A stretch of DNA of 64,000 bases from Priestia aryabhattai B8W22 (GTDB lineage: Bacteria > Bacillota > Bacilli > Bacillales > Bacillaceae_H), in NCBI RefSeq assembly GCF_000956595.1, contig NZ_JYOO01000007.1:1-64000 (forward strand), given 5' to 3'. Both the position numbers and the translations under genes were made by a program. Position 1 is the first letter of the stretch. The number at the start of each line of letters is the position of its first letter. Below the pieces are notes generated by a model. It was not told where the DNA came from. It saw nothing but the letters and a program-made list of their open reading frames with translations, and made no database searches. This document shows, one piece after another, positions 26,939 through 35,552 of the stretch.

Positions 26939-27136
26939 TTACAGTGATTTCTTATTTTCTTGTTCTTTCAGCTTTGATTCTAATTCCTTTGTTTTTTCTT
27001 CTTCTTTTTTAGACACCTTGATGATGAACCGCCAGACTGCAACTGCCGCTAGTACAAAAATCGTCATTGTAGCAAAAGCAGGAATATATTCTGTTTTATC
27101 TTCCGGAAAATAAAGCAAAAACATTAAATACATCAT
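26939..27136 (-). CDS. small hypothetical membrane protein with charged tail
   Basis: A 65-residue protein with a short N-terminal hydrophobic stretch (MMYLMFLLYF), a second span (about 22-40, AFATMTIFVLAAVAVWRFII), then a Lys/Glu-rich helix (KEEEKTKELESKLKEQ) that could form a coiled coil. I do not recognise it. ATG 27136 is preferred because AAAGG is 9 bases upstream; an ATG three codons earlier is also open. It occupies the interval between patB and kapB where B. subtilis has kinB. Confidence 0.55.
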   Translation of the reverse strand: MMYLMFLLYFPEDKTEYIPAFATMTIFVLAAVAVWRFIIKVSKKEEEKTKELESKLKEQENKKSL

Positions 27137-27221
27137 GTACAACATCCTTTCATAGAAACGGTAGTGGTTTTTGATTTATACTGTTTATAACAAACACTTT
27201 ACTTAAAGGAGATCTGGCAAT

Positions 27222-27602
27222 ATGACATTTACAATTGGTCAAACCGTTAAGGCACTTTATAAAACCGGGAAATACATCGGTGAAATTACACAAGTTCGAG
27301 ATTTGCATTATGTTGTACGAATTCAAGCTGTGTTGAAGCATCCAGAACAAGGTGACTTACATAACCCTGGACAAGTGGACGTACCTTTTTTTCACGAGCG
27401 AAAAGCACTTGCGTTTCGAGAGCAGGCCAACATTCCTCAAAAAATGGTTCATCTCTATGAAGACAGCGTTCCTGATTATAAGCTTTCACTAAAAAAAGCC
27501 CTTGAATTAAAGATAGCTGAACAACAAGCCAAAGATAGCGCTTTTGCTCAAGCAAGTATTGCATGTTTAGAAGAGTTAAAAAAAGAGTACGGTATTCATT
27601 AA
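27222..27602 (+). CDS. kapB: kinase-associated protein B
   Basis: A 126-residue KapB-family protein: an N-terminal beta domain (FTIGQTVKALYKTGKYIGEI), VDVPFFHERKALAFREQANIP in the middle and a helical C-terminal half. In B. subtilis kapB follows kinB and is needed for KinB-dependent entry into the sporulation phosphorelay. No signal peptide is visible here, so a lipoprotein label would not fit. AAAGGAG precedes the ATG. No kinB is found beside it. Confidence 0.85.
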   Translation: MTFTIGQTVKALYKTGKYIGEITQVRDLHYVVRIQAVLKHPEQGDLHNPGQVDVPFFHERKALAFREQANIPQKMVHLYEDSVPDYKLSLKKALELKIAEQQAKDSAFAQASIACLEELKKEYGIH

Positions 27603-27604
27603 GC

Positions 27605-27640
27605 AAAAAGCCAAATTCACATAGAAGTGATTTGGCTTTT
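27605..27640. terminator. bidirectional terminator between kapB and kapD
   Basis: AAAAGCCAAATTCAC / GTGATTTGGCTTTT hairpin with one mismatch, between convergent genes. Confidence 0.85.
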
Positions 27641-28253
27641 ATAATGCAAATTTATTTAATACTTTTGAAAAATCGATTCGATCTCCTATGGTCGTTGGTT
27701 CCGGCTTTTGAAGGTACCTCTTATCTTTTTCTACAAGCTTAAAGATGTTGAGTGTCGTCATCGCATCATCAAGCGCGCAGTGGTGCTTTCCAGTTCCTTC
27801 TTTACCATACTCTTGCACAGCTTTCCAAAGGCCGGTTTGATTTTGATCTCCAAAAAAGCGCTTATACTCCATCGAAAGATCAATTTCTTTACCTGTAAAC
27901 GGAAACGGCACCTTATTTTTTTGACAGCACTGCCTTAATACTTTCATATCCATGTTCCCCCATGTAATAATCGTGCTGTTTTTATACATGCCCAGTCGCT
28001 GTACAAGCTGCTCTAGCGTAATTCCTTCATTTACTTGATTTTGTTCGATATGGAGAAATGATTTACAGCGCTCAGTTAATTTTGTAAAGTGTGTAGGCTG
28101 TACGTAAGAGGAGAAACGATCAATGATTTCTTGATTTTTAACAAACACCAAACCAACTTCAATGATTTCCGGAAAAAAGCCTTTTGGAAAACCTTTATAC
28201 TCTGGCATTGTAAATTCAAAATCAATGAATAAATACTGAGAGTTCTTATCCAA
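27639..28253 (-). CDS. kapD: KapD, sporulation-inhibiting exonuclease-fold protein
   Basis: A 204-residue protein with a DEDDh 3'-5' exonuclease fold. Residues D and E lie in LFIDFEFTMPE, then TWGNMDMKVL and the C-terminal HHCALDDAMTTLNIF with the catalytic His and Asp. B. subtilis KapD (205 residues) inhibits the KinA/KinB route to sporulation. TTG 28253 is taken as the start because AAAGGGGTGA is 5 bases upstream; GTG 28262 overlaps that site. It is convergent with kapB. Confidence 0.87.
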   Translation of the reverse strand: MDKNSQYLFIDFEFTMPEYKGFPKGFFPEIIEVGLVFVKNQEIIDRFSSYVQPTHFTKLTERCKSFLHIEQNQVNEGITLEQLVQRLGMYKNSTIITWGNMDMKVLRQCCQKNKVPFPFTGKEIDLSMEYKRFFGDQNQTGLWKAVQEYGKEGTGKHHCALDDAMTTLNIFKLVEKDKRYLQKPEPTTIGDRIDFSKVLNKFAL

Positions 28254-28262
28254 TATTATCAC

Positions 28263-28599
28263 CCCTTTGTAAAATAAACCGCCCTACTATATTAATGCTA
28301 TTATAGCACGATTGAACAATCGGAAGGTCTATTTCCTGTTATTATTTTTAATATTATGAATATTCTAGTTGCTGAATAAAAAGAATACTTTACTACTACT
28401 ATATTCTAGAGCATGTCTCTATGCGCAGGGTAACTGTCACGAATAGACATAATTTTGCTTCTTTTTTTTACCTATTTTTTCACTTTTTTATGTATCCGCT
28501 CTTCCAAATTCTCTTTAAGCTCTCACGTCAGTGTGTGAGGTAGCTGCTTCTGACTCCAAAAGCATACCTCACACCTTTTAGACTAAGCCTTTCTTATAT
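28263..28599. other. intergenic region with one large hairpin
   Basis: The first 240 bases are AT-rich with no open frame or RNA family that I can support. The only strong structure is the hairpin at 28533-28574. Confidence 0.5.
28533..28574. repeat. large near-perfect hairpin
   Basis: GTGTGAGGTA (28533-28542) pairs with TACCTCACAC (28565-28574), and inside it TGCTT (45-49) pairs with AAGCA (60-64), leaving a two-base bulge and a 10-base loop. It is 26 bases past the end of the thioesterase gene and lacks a U-tract, so it is not a standard terminator. Confidence 0.65.
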
Positions 28600-28983
28600 T
28601 TAAGCTTTAGGCAGGATAGCAAGCGTGCACCGGGATATACAGATTAAATTCTCTTCTTCATCTTGAATTTTCACTTCCCAAACCGCTGTTTTTTTTCCTT
28701 TATGTAAAGGAACGCCTATAGCTGTAACTGTTCCGTCTTTTTTCCCTTTGATATGATTGGCATTAATCTCTAAACCCACGCAGATTTCTTTTTCAATATC
28801 TACACTTTTAATAGCACCTAGACTAGCCACAGTTTCGGCTAACGCCACCGATGCTCCTCCGTGCAAAAGCCCGAATGGCTGACGCGTTCGCTCATCAACA
28901 GGCATCGTCGCTTCCACTCTTTGTTCACTTGCGCTAATAATCTCAATTCCTAATGCTTCTAACAGCGTATCTTTTGTTTTCAT
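28600..28983 (-). CDS. PaaI-type hotdog-fold thioesterase (YuxO/ComA2 family)
   Basis: A 127-residue single hotdog domain. QPFGLLHGGASVALAETVAS holds the family motif with the HGG turn and catalytic acidic residue. Such enzymes hydrolyse acyl- or aryl-CoA thioesters as tetramers in the cytoplasm; the family includes menaquinone-pathway DHNA-CoA thioesterases, which are close in sequence. The specific substrate is uncertain. ATG 28983 is placed by AGGGAGG 7 bases upstream. It is divergent from the spore-protein-like gene at 29090. Confidence 0.82.
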   Translation of the reverse strand: MKTKDTLLEALGIEIISASEQRVEATMPVDERTRQPFGLLHGGASVALAETVASLGAIKSVDIEKEICVGLEINANHIKGKKDGTVTAIGVPLHKGKKTAVWEVKIQDEEENLICISRCTLAILPKA

Positions 28984-29089
28984 ATACATACCTCCCTTTG
29001 TATCTAGTATACAATAACGGTTTTGCTACAACATATACGAACCCTCTACATATACATAATAAAAATCCGTTTTTTAGGAGGACTCTTAT

Positions 29090-29458
29090 ATGAAACCATT
29101 TGCTCCCTTGTCTTACTATTGGCCATCGTACTACATGCCTCACCCTTATACATACAGGGTACCTAGCTTACCTGAGGCGGACATAGCGACTTTCCAGCAA
29201 TCTCTTAAAGTGATTCCCTCTACTATGCAAAGCGCTACCATATTTATTCAAAGAGCTAACGCTTCGCCAGCTTTAATAAAAAAAATAAAAGCTGCTGCTC
29301 AAGAATCTAAAATGAGTGAAGTAAAAAGACTCATTCTTTCAACGGGCGTTAAGGCAAAAATTGATGTTTTTTATACGCCAGACTATATTAAAATTACGTT
29401 TATTCATCCTGATAACCAATTTGACTGCTGTCACGTTTCGTTAAATATTAAATGGTAA
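29090..29458 (+). CDS. YuzC-like protein, possible spore coat component
   Basis: A 122-residue protein starting with a Tyr/Pro-rich segment (SYYWPSYYMPHPYTYRVPSLP), then a helical region (FQQSLKVIPSTMQSATIFIQ, KIKAAAQESKMSEVKRLI) and a beta-rich end with a CC pair (FDCCHVSL). The architecture and STGVKAKIDVFYTPDYIKI resemble B. subtilis YuzC, described as an inner spore coat protein; I judge this from memory only. AGGAGG is 8 bases before the ATG. Confidence 0.6.
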   Translation: MKPFAPLSYYWPSYYMPHPYTYRVPSLPEADIATFQQSLKVIPSTMQSATIFIQRANASPALIKKIKAAAQESKMSEVKRLILSTGVKAKIDVFYTPDYIKITFIHPDNQFDCCHVSLNIKW

Positions 29459-29631
29459 AACACAAGGAAAAAAGTCTTATTTTCTTTTAAAAAAGATGTA
29501 CATGTTGTTTTGTTTCGAATATTATAATATATGACATTTTTGGATGTAAAAACAAATTACACGATAATTGTATTTAAGAAATAAATATGATATTGTATTT
29601 GGAAATATATTTTTTCTTTAGGAGGGATGAC

Positions 29632-30171
29632 ATGATGAGACATGTTACGCTAGTAGAAATTTTTACGCATCCTATCGCTCAAAAATATTTAACTCGCTCT
29701 GGCGTTGCGCATGCTGTATCCGTCGCCTATCATGCGTTTCGTCTATCTGTACAGCATAATGTAAACCCCGATTTAGCTACAAAAGCAGCGCTGCTTCATG
29801 ATATTGGCCACTACGAATGGTACACAAATGGTCAGTGGGATTATGAAAAGTATCGTCAAAATGATATTCACGCTATTAAAGGTGCTGAACGTGCACATAA
29901 ATTACTCATTCGTTTAGGTGAGGAACCTCAGGCGGCAAAAGAAATTGCCTTAGCTATTTTACTGCACACAGACTCATATTTGCCTGAAGGAACCATTCAA
30001 CAACGCCCTCTTCAAAAAGTAGTCAAACTAGCTGATGAAGCTGATGAAGAGCCAGGCGGCAAACATCATTACCGTGAAATGGAATATAATTTGGCTGTAA
30101 AGAAAATTAAGGAGCTTGATAAGAAAGTGCTTGAACTTCTACATTCCAACCAATTTAAACAGTTAGGCTGA
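29632..30171 (+). CDS. HD-domain phosphohydrolase family protein
   Basis: A 180-residue protein with an HD fold: SVAYHAFRLS supplies the first His, LLHDIGHYEW the HD pair and DEADEEPGGKHHY a downstream Asp region. Such proteins are metal-dependent phosphohydrolases acting on nucleotides or other phosphate esters. There is no fused sensor or synthetase domain. The substrate is not predictable. ATG 29632 follows AGGAGG by 6 bases; an upstream in-frame ATG lacks a ribosome site. Confidence 0.78.
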   Translation: MMRHVTLVEIFTHPIAQKYLTRSGVAHAVSVAYHAFRLSVQHNVNPDLATKAALLHDIGHYEWYTNGQWDYEKYRQNDIHAIKGAERAHKLLIRLGEEPQAAKEIALAILLHTDSYLPEGTIQQRPLQKVVKLADEADEEPGGKHHYREMEYNLAVKKIKELDKKVLELLHSNQFKQLG

Positions 30172-30287
30172 CAGGGTTAACTCCTTTCATAAGAGTTAAT
30201 CCTTTTTATTATTTCTCCTCATAATTCCCTGCAAATTACTCATACTATTTATTGATTCTCATTTTTGGTTAGTTAGGAGGAAGAAGA

Positions 30288-30479
30288 ATGTCTAAAAACG
30301 CTAGAGGTTACGTGCAGGATTCTTGTACGTCATTAAATCAGGCAAAAGCAAGCCTTGAACAAGCTCTTCAAACAGTAGAGAAAGATTCAAATCGCGAACG
30401 TATTGAACAATCTCTTCAGGCTGTAGAGCAAGCATTAGGAGCTTGTGACAGCACTGCTTCTACTCTTTCTCAAGCATGA
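30288..30479 (+). CDS. small Gln/Ala-rich helical hypothetical protein
   Basis: A 63-residue protein, almost entirely helix-forming, with two similar segments (SLNQAKASLEQALQTVEK and RIEQSLQAVEQALGACD), suggesting a two-helix repeat or antiparallel coiled coil. It contains two Cys. It is unrecognised. TTAGGAGGAAG precedes the ATG and a strong terminator follows, which supports a real single-gene unit. Small Gln-rich proteins of this kind in Bacillus are often spore components, but nothing here proves it. Confidence 0.6.
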   Translation: MSKNARGYVQDSCTSLNQAKASLEQALQTVEKDSNRERIEQSLQAVEQALGACDSTASTLSQA

Positions 30480-30514
30480 AAAAAAGCAGCCGGTTTTGAT
30501 CGGCTGCTTTTTTT
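30479..30514. terminator. bidirectional terminator
   Basis: AGCAGCCG / CGGCTGCT stem, A7 before and T7 after, between the small helical gene and the convergent yuiF. Confidence 0.9.
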
Positions 30515-30531
30515 CATTATAGACCCTCTAT

Positions 30532-31851
30532 TTACAAGATAACTGAGGCAATCCACCCAAAAATAATGAGTGGAATGTTATAGTGAAGAAAAGTTGGTAC
30601 ACACGTATCCCAAATATGATCATGTTGACGATCGACTGCTAATCCAGATGTTGGTCCAAGCGTACTGTCTGAAGCTGGTGAACCAGCGTCTCCAAGCGCT
30701 CCCGCTGTACCAACAATACAAATCGTTGCCATTGGACTCATACCAAGTTCTAAGCAAAGAGGAACAAAAATTGTCGCGATAATTGGAATGGTAGAGAAAG
30801 AAGAACCAATGCCCATTGTGACTAAAAGCCCGATGACAAGCATAAGAAATGCACCGAGCATTTGGTTTCCGCCAATAAGAGCAACAGAGGCTTTTACAAG
30901 CGCTTCTACATCTCCAGTTTCTTGAAGAACTTTTGCAAAACCAGAGGCTGACAGCATAACAAATCCGATAAAAGCCATCATTCTCATTCCGTTCGTTAAT
31001 ACTGGATCTGCTTCGTTCCACTTCAAAGCCCCGCTGAAGTAAACGACAACAATGCCTGCAAGCGCTCCAAAAATCATAGAATCTACTAAGAGCTGCACAG
31101 TTAAAGCCGCTACAATCGCAAGTAAAGCTACTATAATTCCCCTTGTTGTGTAACCTGTACGCTCCTCTGCGCCTTGATCAATGTCAATGTCTTCATAACT
31201 GCGCGGCTTACGGTACGAAATAAACACAGCAAACAATAAGCCCGCTACCATTCCTAAAGCTGGAAGAGCCATTGCCGTGGTAATATCTCCTTTATCAATT
31301 GTCAATCCGCTTTCTTTGATGTTAGTAAATAAAATGTCGTGATAAATCTTACCGAATCCTGCCGGCAAATACATATAAGGTGTAACCAATCCAAATGTAA
31401 TAACTGTTGCGACTAATCGGCGATCTATTTTCAACTGATTAAATACTTTTAATAGCGGTGGAATTAAAAGCGGAATAAATGCAATGTGAACTGGAATAAC
31501 GTTTTGAGAAAAACATGAAATAATAAGGATGATTAATAAAATTAGTACTTTTGACAGTGACTTCTTTTTCGTTTCTCCTTCTTTCCCTACTATTTTTAAC
31601 GCTAGCTGAACAACCGCATCAGGCAGCCCTGTCCGCGAAACAGCCATTGCAAATCCTCCAAGCAAAGCATAGCTTAATGCAACAGAAGCACTGTTTCCAA
31701 GACCATCTGTGTATATACTTACTGTGTCTGTGAGGCTGATACCGCCAACAAGTCCTCCAATTAGCGCTCCGACCGCTAAAGAAAAGACAACGTTGATACG
31801 CAATAAGCTCAAAATCAGCATCACGAGCACAGCTATTAATACTGCATTCAT
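30532..31851 (-). CDS. yuiF: Na+/H+ antiporter-family amino acid transporter YuiF
   Basis: A 439-residue membrane protein with about 11-12 spans, of the NhaC-like Na+/H+ antiporter/amino acid permease group; B. subtilis YuiF (about 442) lies beside the leucyl aminopeptidase gene, as here. Conserved segments include SQNVIPVHIAFIPLL and GDAGSPASDSTLGPTSGL near the C-terminus, which resembles the substrate-binding region of the family. The substrate is uncertain; histidine has been proposed for relatives. A good sigma-A promoter lies 67 bases upstream. Confidence 0.86.
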   Translation of the reverse strand: MNAVLIAVLVMLILSLLRINVVFSLAVGALIGGLVGGISLTDTVSIYTDGLGNSASVALSYALLGGFAMAVSRTGLPDAVVQLALKIVGKEGETKKKSLSKVLILLIILIISCFSQNVIPVHIAFIPLLIPPLLKVFNQLKIDRRLVATVITFGLVTPYMYLPAGFGKIYHDILFTNIKESGLTIDKGDITTAMALPALGMVAGLLFAVFISYRKPRSYEDIDIDQGAEERTGYTTRGIIVALLAIVAALTVQLLVDSMIFGALAGIVVVYFSGALKWNEADPVLTNGMRMMAFIGFVMLSASGFAKVLQETGDVEALVKASVALIGGNQMLGAFLMLVIGLLVTMGIGSSFSTIPIIATIFVPLCLELGMSPMATICIVGTAGALGDAGSPASDSTLGPTSGLAVDRQHDHIWDTCVPTFLHYNIPLIIFGWIASVIL

Positions 31852-31917
31852 TTTGAAACCTCCATTTTTCTTTTTACTTTATCTCATTAAAACAGTAGAG
31901 AGATAAACAACATGTTC

Positions 31918-31945
31918 ATTATATTAGGTATAGAAAAAAAGTCAA
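31918..31945 (-). promoter_or_regulatory. sigma-A-type promoter of yuiF
   Basis: Minus strand: TTGACT (31940-31945), a 16-base spacer and the consensus TATAAT (31918-31923). Confidence 0.7.
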
Positions 31946-32008
31946 TCATCTTACTAAATAAACGTTTGTTTAACTTCTCTACAGCCTCAACAATATAAGG
32001 ATTTTTTC

Positions 32009-32046
32009 ACATAATGTTTTTTTACTAAAAAGAAAAAACATTATGT
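32009..32046. repeat. AT-rich inverted repeat between pepA and yuiF
   Basis: ACATAATGTTTTTT (32009-32022) and AAAAAACATTATGT (32033-32046) form a perfect 14-base inverted repeat with a 10-base spacer. It lies upstream of the yuiF promoter and beyond the pepA terminator. Confidence 0.6.
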
Positions 32047-32055
32047 AAACATATT

Positions 32056-32085
32056 AAAAAAGAAGCATCCTCGATGCTTCTTTTT
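32056..32085 (-). terminator. pepA terminator
   Basis: AAGAAGCATC / GATGCTTCTT stem with a CTC loop and flanking A- and T-tracts, downstream of pepA on the minus strand. Confidence 0.88.
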
Positions 32086-32118
32086 ACGTTTCTTTCTATT
32101 ACTGCTATGTTCTTTTCA

Positions 32119-33612
32119 TTAATTGGCTTCAAATGAACAAACCATTGCAGCTAGTGTTCGCACCATCACGCCTGTTGCACCTGAAGGTCCTAACTCATGA
32201 GAAGCAGCGGATGTTGCAGTTCCAGCAATATCCAAGTGAACCCATGGTGTTTGCTCTGCAAACTCACCAATAAAAGTTCCTGCCATAATTGCGTGTCCCT
32301 CTCGTCCAGGAGAGTTATTTAAATCTGCTACCTTACTTCCCCGAACACGCTTTTTGTCTCGTTCTGTAATAGGCAGCTCCCAAACCGGTTCGCCTGTCTC
32401 AATGCTCGCTTTCGCTATTTGCTGCAATAAAGCAGAATCATTCGTCATTGCCCCAGTTGTATGTGTACCAAGAGCTACAATTACACCACCCGTTAATGTC
32501 GCCACGTCTACTAAATAATTTGCTCCATGATGCTTGGCATATGAAATGCCATCAGCTAGTGCTAAACGCCCTTCAGCATCTGTGTTCAGCACTTCTATTG
32601 TCTTTCCATTCATTGCTGTAATAACATCATCTGGTTTAAAGGCACGCGCGCTAATAACGTTGTCAGTTGATGGAATGACCGCTACTACGTTTTGCTGAGG
32701 TTTTAATTCTCCAATCGCTTCCATTGCACCAAGAACAGATGCAGCTCCACCCATATCTGTTTTCATGCCTACAATCCCGTCTTTAGATTTAATAGAGTAA
32801 CCACCTGTGTCAAAGGTAATCCCTTTTCCTACCAACCCAATAACGTCTTCCCATTTTTCTTTGCCTTGATATTTCAGCACGATCATTTTAGGAGGCTCTG
32901 CGGAACCTTGATTGACTGCTAACAGTGCGCCCATTCCTAATGTTTCCATCTCTTCTTTTTCTAAAATTTCATATTCAAAACCATATGTATGTGCCATTTC
33001 TACTGCATAATTGGCTAAATCTGTAGCCGTTAGCATATTGCTTGGTAAGTTAACGAGGGTGCGCGCTGAGTTTGTTGCTTTACCGTACGTATATCCAACC
33101 AACGCAGATTGTAAAACGTCTTTATAACAAGAAAAAAGTTCAATTTTCTTAAGCTGCTTGTCAGGTTCATTTGATTTCTTTTTGTAGTTTTCAAACTCAT
33201 ACATAGCAAGCTGTTGAGCTTCTCCTAGTAAAGCTGCAGTTTCTTGCTCTGACCACCCTCCTGTATCAAATGTAGGAAGGACGACCGACGCGTTTGAAAT
33301 TTTTGCTTCTTTTAACTTTTTAAATAAAAGTCCAAAGCTTTCCTTGAGCCCATTTTTAGTTAACGCTTGCTTTCGTCCTAGCCCTACAAAATAAAGACGT
33401 TTTGCTCCTAATTTCCCTAGTGTATGAATTGTTGATATACGCTTTTCCTGTACGCGAATATCTCCTTCCTTAATCAAATGAATGAGCTGTGCATCTAAAG
33501 CATCATCAATTTCTTTTAGAAAGCCTTCAAACTGTTGGTTTTGATTAAATAAACCAATTACGAGCGCTTCTGTTTGGTGATCAACACCATATGTTTCTAC
33601 GTGCGAAAACAT
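32119..33612 (-). CDS. pepA: leucyl aminopeptidase (M17)
   Basis: A 497-residue M17 metallopeptidase that removes N-terminal residues from peptides, as a cytosolic hexamer. [15 protein letters not shown] carries the metal-binding Lys and Asp, [11 protein letters not shown] the next Asp, and [17 protein letters not shown] the signature with metal Asp and Glu. The N-terminal roughly 170 residues form the regulatory domain of the family. B. subtilis YuiE (500 residues) is the equivalent. GGGAGG precedes the ATG. Downstream of it yuiF would import amino acids, though each gene appears to have its own signals. Confidence 0.94.
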   Translation of the reverse strand: MFSHVETYGVDHQTEALVIGLFNQNQQFEGFLKEIDDALDAQLIHLIKEGDIRVQEKRISTIHTLGKLGAKRLYFVGLGRKQALTKNGLKESFGLLFKKLKEAKISNASVVLPTFDTGGWSEQETAALLGEAQQLAMYEFENYKKKSNEPDKQLKKIELFSCYKDVLQSALVGYTYGKATNSARTLVNLPSNMLTATDLANYAVEMAHTYGFEYEILEKEEMETLGMGALLAVNQGSAEPPKMIVLKYQGKEKWEDVIGLVGKGITFDTGGYSIKSKDGIVGMKTDMGGAASVLGAMEAIGELKPQQNVVAVIPSTDNVISARAFKPDDVITAMNGKTIEVLNTDAEGRLALADGISYAKHHGANYLVDVATLTGGVIVALGTHTTGAMTNDSALLQQIAKASIETGEPVWELPITERDKKRVRGSKVADLNNSPGREGHAIMAGTFIGEFAEQTPWVHLDIAGTATSAASHELGPSGATGVMVRTLAAMVCSFEAN

Positions 33613-33857
33613 AAAATTCCTCCCTTTTACGTATAGATATTTTATTTTTATTTATCCTCTGCTTTGTTTAATCTATTCAGCAAGTGGAATATATATCATA
33701 TTCACCACTGTTTTCATCTATATACATATGATAGCAGAAATACAATTTTTAATCACAGTTCAAAAACCTTAGTTTCACACATATACTTTCATCTACCACT
33801 GTTTTCATCATACGGGTTTAGCTTTTTAGACATTTTAAGTTTAGGGAGGACATCTCA

Positions 33858-34334
33858 ATGGAGTTATTCTCAAATTTTCCACTTTGGAGTTCATTAATCG
33901 CTATTTTCTTTGCTCAATTTATTAAGATTCCGCTTTCTTTTGTAGCTACTAAAAAAATAGACGGAAGCTTATTTTTTAGTACGGGGGGCATGCCAAGCTC
34001 TCACTCCGCAGCCGTAACTTCCTTAGCAACTGCCATTGGGCTAGCAGAAGGTCTTAAATCCCCTATTTTTGCTCTCTCCGCTATTTTTGCCATCATTGTC
34101 ATGTTCGATGCTAAAGGAGTAAGAAGACACGCAGGAGAGCAAGCAACGGTTTTAAATCGTTTGGTTGAAGATTTTCAGCGCGCGGTAAAAGAGGCAAAGC
34201 TGTGGACGACCAATGAAGAAGACGAAAAACAAGTGAAGCTAAAAGAGCTGCTTGGACATAAACCCATTGAAGTTTTCTTTGGAGCCTTAACAGGAATAGC
34301 AGTTGCTTTTGTCATGTATTATGTATGGCCATAA
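33858..34334 (+). CDS. yuiD: divergent PAP2 family membrane protein YuiD
   Basis: A 158-residue protein of the DUF212/acid phosphatase-VanZ-related family. GGMPSSHSAAVTSLATAIGL resembles the PSSH motif of PAP2 phosphatases, and DAKGVRRHAGEQA provides further conserved His and Arg. There are four hydrophobic segments with a long cytoplasmic loop (about 88-135). Lipid or isoprenoid phosphate hydrolysis is plausible but not shown. AGGGAGG precedes the ATG. It is divergent from pepA, matching B. subtilis order. Confidence 0.86.
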   Translation: MELFSNFPLWSSLIAIFFAQFIKIPLSFVATKKIDGSLFFSTGGMPSSHSAAVTSLATAIGLAEGLKSPIFALSAIFAIIVMFDAKGVRRHAGEQATVLNRLVEDFQRAVKEAKLWTTNEEDEKQVKLKELLGHKPIEVFFGALTGIAVAFVMYYVWP

Positions 34335-34342
34335 AACATAAG

Positions 34343-34371
34343 AAAACACATGAAGCATTCTTCATGTGTTT
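34343..34371. terminator. bidirectional terminator between yuiD and yuiC
   Basis: AAACACATGAA / TTCATGTGTTT stem with a 6-base loop between convergent genes. Confidence 0.8.
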
Positions 34372-34376
34372 CTCGT

Positions 34377-35036
34377 TTATTTCACCTGCTGACGAAAAAC
34401 TTGCATTGATTTTTTTTCATTCAGCATTGTTAACTCGTCTTCAGTTAAACGGCCGTCTCCTGATTTCACTACATAGACATTTAATTCTTTCTTACCCCAT
34501 ATGTTGTACACATCGGAAACAGTCTCAAAATATAAATCAAGATGATTGCCTTTAATAGCCCCACCTTTATCTGCTACCACTCCATAGCCATAGCCCGGAA
34601 TAAACAAGATCGTGCCGATTGGAAATATGGTTAAATCAGCAGCGATGGTTGAATACAAGTCACGTTTTACTTTAACGCCTGAATATGTAATACCATAACC
34701 TGGATGATTGGGATTTTTCCCAGTTGATTCGTAACCAGCTGTGTAACCCGTAGCCAATACGTTCTTAGATGGATAACGCGACCAATCAAATGCTTCTTCA
34801 ATCGTCAGACGCTCTTTGTCATTGCTAGCCGCTTCAGCTCTTAGTGGTTTTAGAAATGATGGTAAGAGCCTTTCATTCATTAGAGGATGCCCTGTACTGT
34901 TTAAAAAAGGCATATATTTGATGACTGTGGTTATTGGGACGCCGGTAATTGCTTCATATGTTGTAAACAGCGCTCCGACCAGTAGTAGGCACATAATGAA
35001 TCGCTTTGCTATTTTTCCAATCATTGTGATTTCCAC
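34377..35036 (-). CDS. yuiC: 3D-domain protein YuiC (peptidoglycan lytic fold)
   Basis: About 219 residues with an N-terminal membrane anchor or signal ([19 protein letters not shown]) and a C-terminal 3D domain (about 115-205). The three conserved Asp are in [28 protein letters not shown] and nearby; [18 protein letters not shown] is the typical double-psi barrel segment. B. subtilis YuiC is a stationary-phase muralytic transglycosylase with this fold. The start is uncertain: GTG 35036 has GAGAGG about 4 bases upstream, ATG 35024 is possible, and the frame is open from 35069. Confidence 0.84.
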   Translation of the reverse strand: MEITMIGKIAKRFIMCLLLVGALFTTYEAITGVPITTVIKYMPFLNSTGHPLMNERLLPSFLKPLRAEAASNDKERLTIEEAFDWSRYPSKNVLATGYTAGYESTGKNPNHPGYGITYSGVKVKRDLYSTIAADLTIFPIGTILFIPGYGYGVVADKGGAIKGNHLDLYFETVSDVYNIWGKKELNVYVVKSGDGRLTEDELTMLNEKKSMQVFRQQVK

Positions 35037-35105
35037 AACTCCTCTCACGAATCTATTTGTTTCCAACATAAAAACAAATTATTCGTTTGCGAGAAGAATT
35101 TACAT

Positions 35106-35429
35106 TTAAAACATTTGGTACCCTCTTGTTCGTAAAGATTTAATGGTAATGCCTGAAGCTAGTGCACCTATAAAACCAGCCATTAAAATCGCAATGTCAG
35201 CTGTGGCTAAAGATAGCACTTTTGTACCTAGCTGCTGAAAGGAGTGAGCGGGATGCTGAATGTAATCAACCGCTCTTACATCATCAATAATAAAAATAAA
35301 AATCACGGGATAAATAATGGCCATAATCCAAGACATGCGAAGCAGCATATTCAACAAGAAACCGATTCCAAAAAACAAAACAAAAAACAACAAGATGGAG
35401 ATAATTAGGACAGGCACACTCATTTCCAT
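35106..35429 (-). CDS. yuiB: YuiB-like membrane protein
   Basis: A 107-residue protein with three predicted spans (about 4-30, 33-50 and 75-95). Between the second and third is a polar loop (DVRAVDYIQHPAHSFQQLG). It corresponds in place and size to B. subtilis YuiB, of unknown function. GGAGGCGAAAAGC precedes the ATG. It lies 70 bases ahead of yuiC on the same strand and may be cotranscribed with it. Confidence 0.72.
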   Translation of the reverse strand: MEMSVPVLIISILLFFVLFFGIGFLLNMLLRMSWIMAIIYPVIFIFIIDDVRAVDYIQHPAHSFQQLGTKVLSLATADIAILMAGFIGALASGITIKSLRTRGYQMF

Positions 35430-35513
35430 TGCTTTTCGCCTCCGTTACTCTTTATACTCTCAGTTTACTTAAGAGTAATCAAGGCGTCAATCACAGAAAA
35501 GTAAGTTAATACC

Positions 35514-35550
35514 AAAAAAAGCAAAAGGTTCAAAGACCTTTTGCTTTTTG
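35514..35550 (-). terminator. yumB terminator
   Basis: GCAAAAGGT / ACCTTTTGC stem with flanking A- and T-tracts just after yumB. Confidence 0.85.
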
Positions 35551-35552
35551 TT

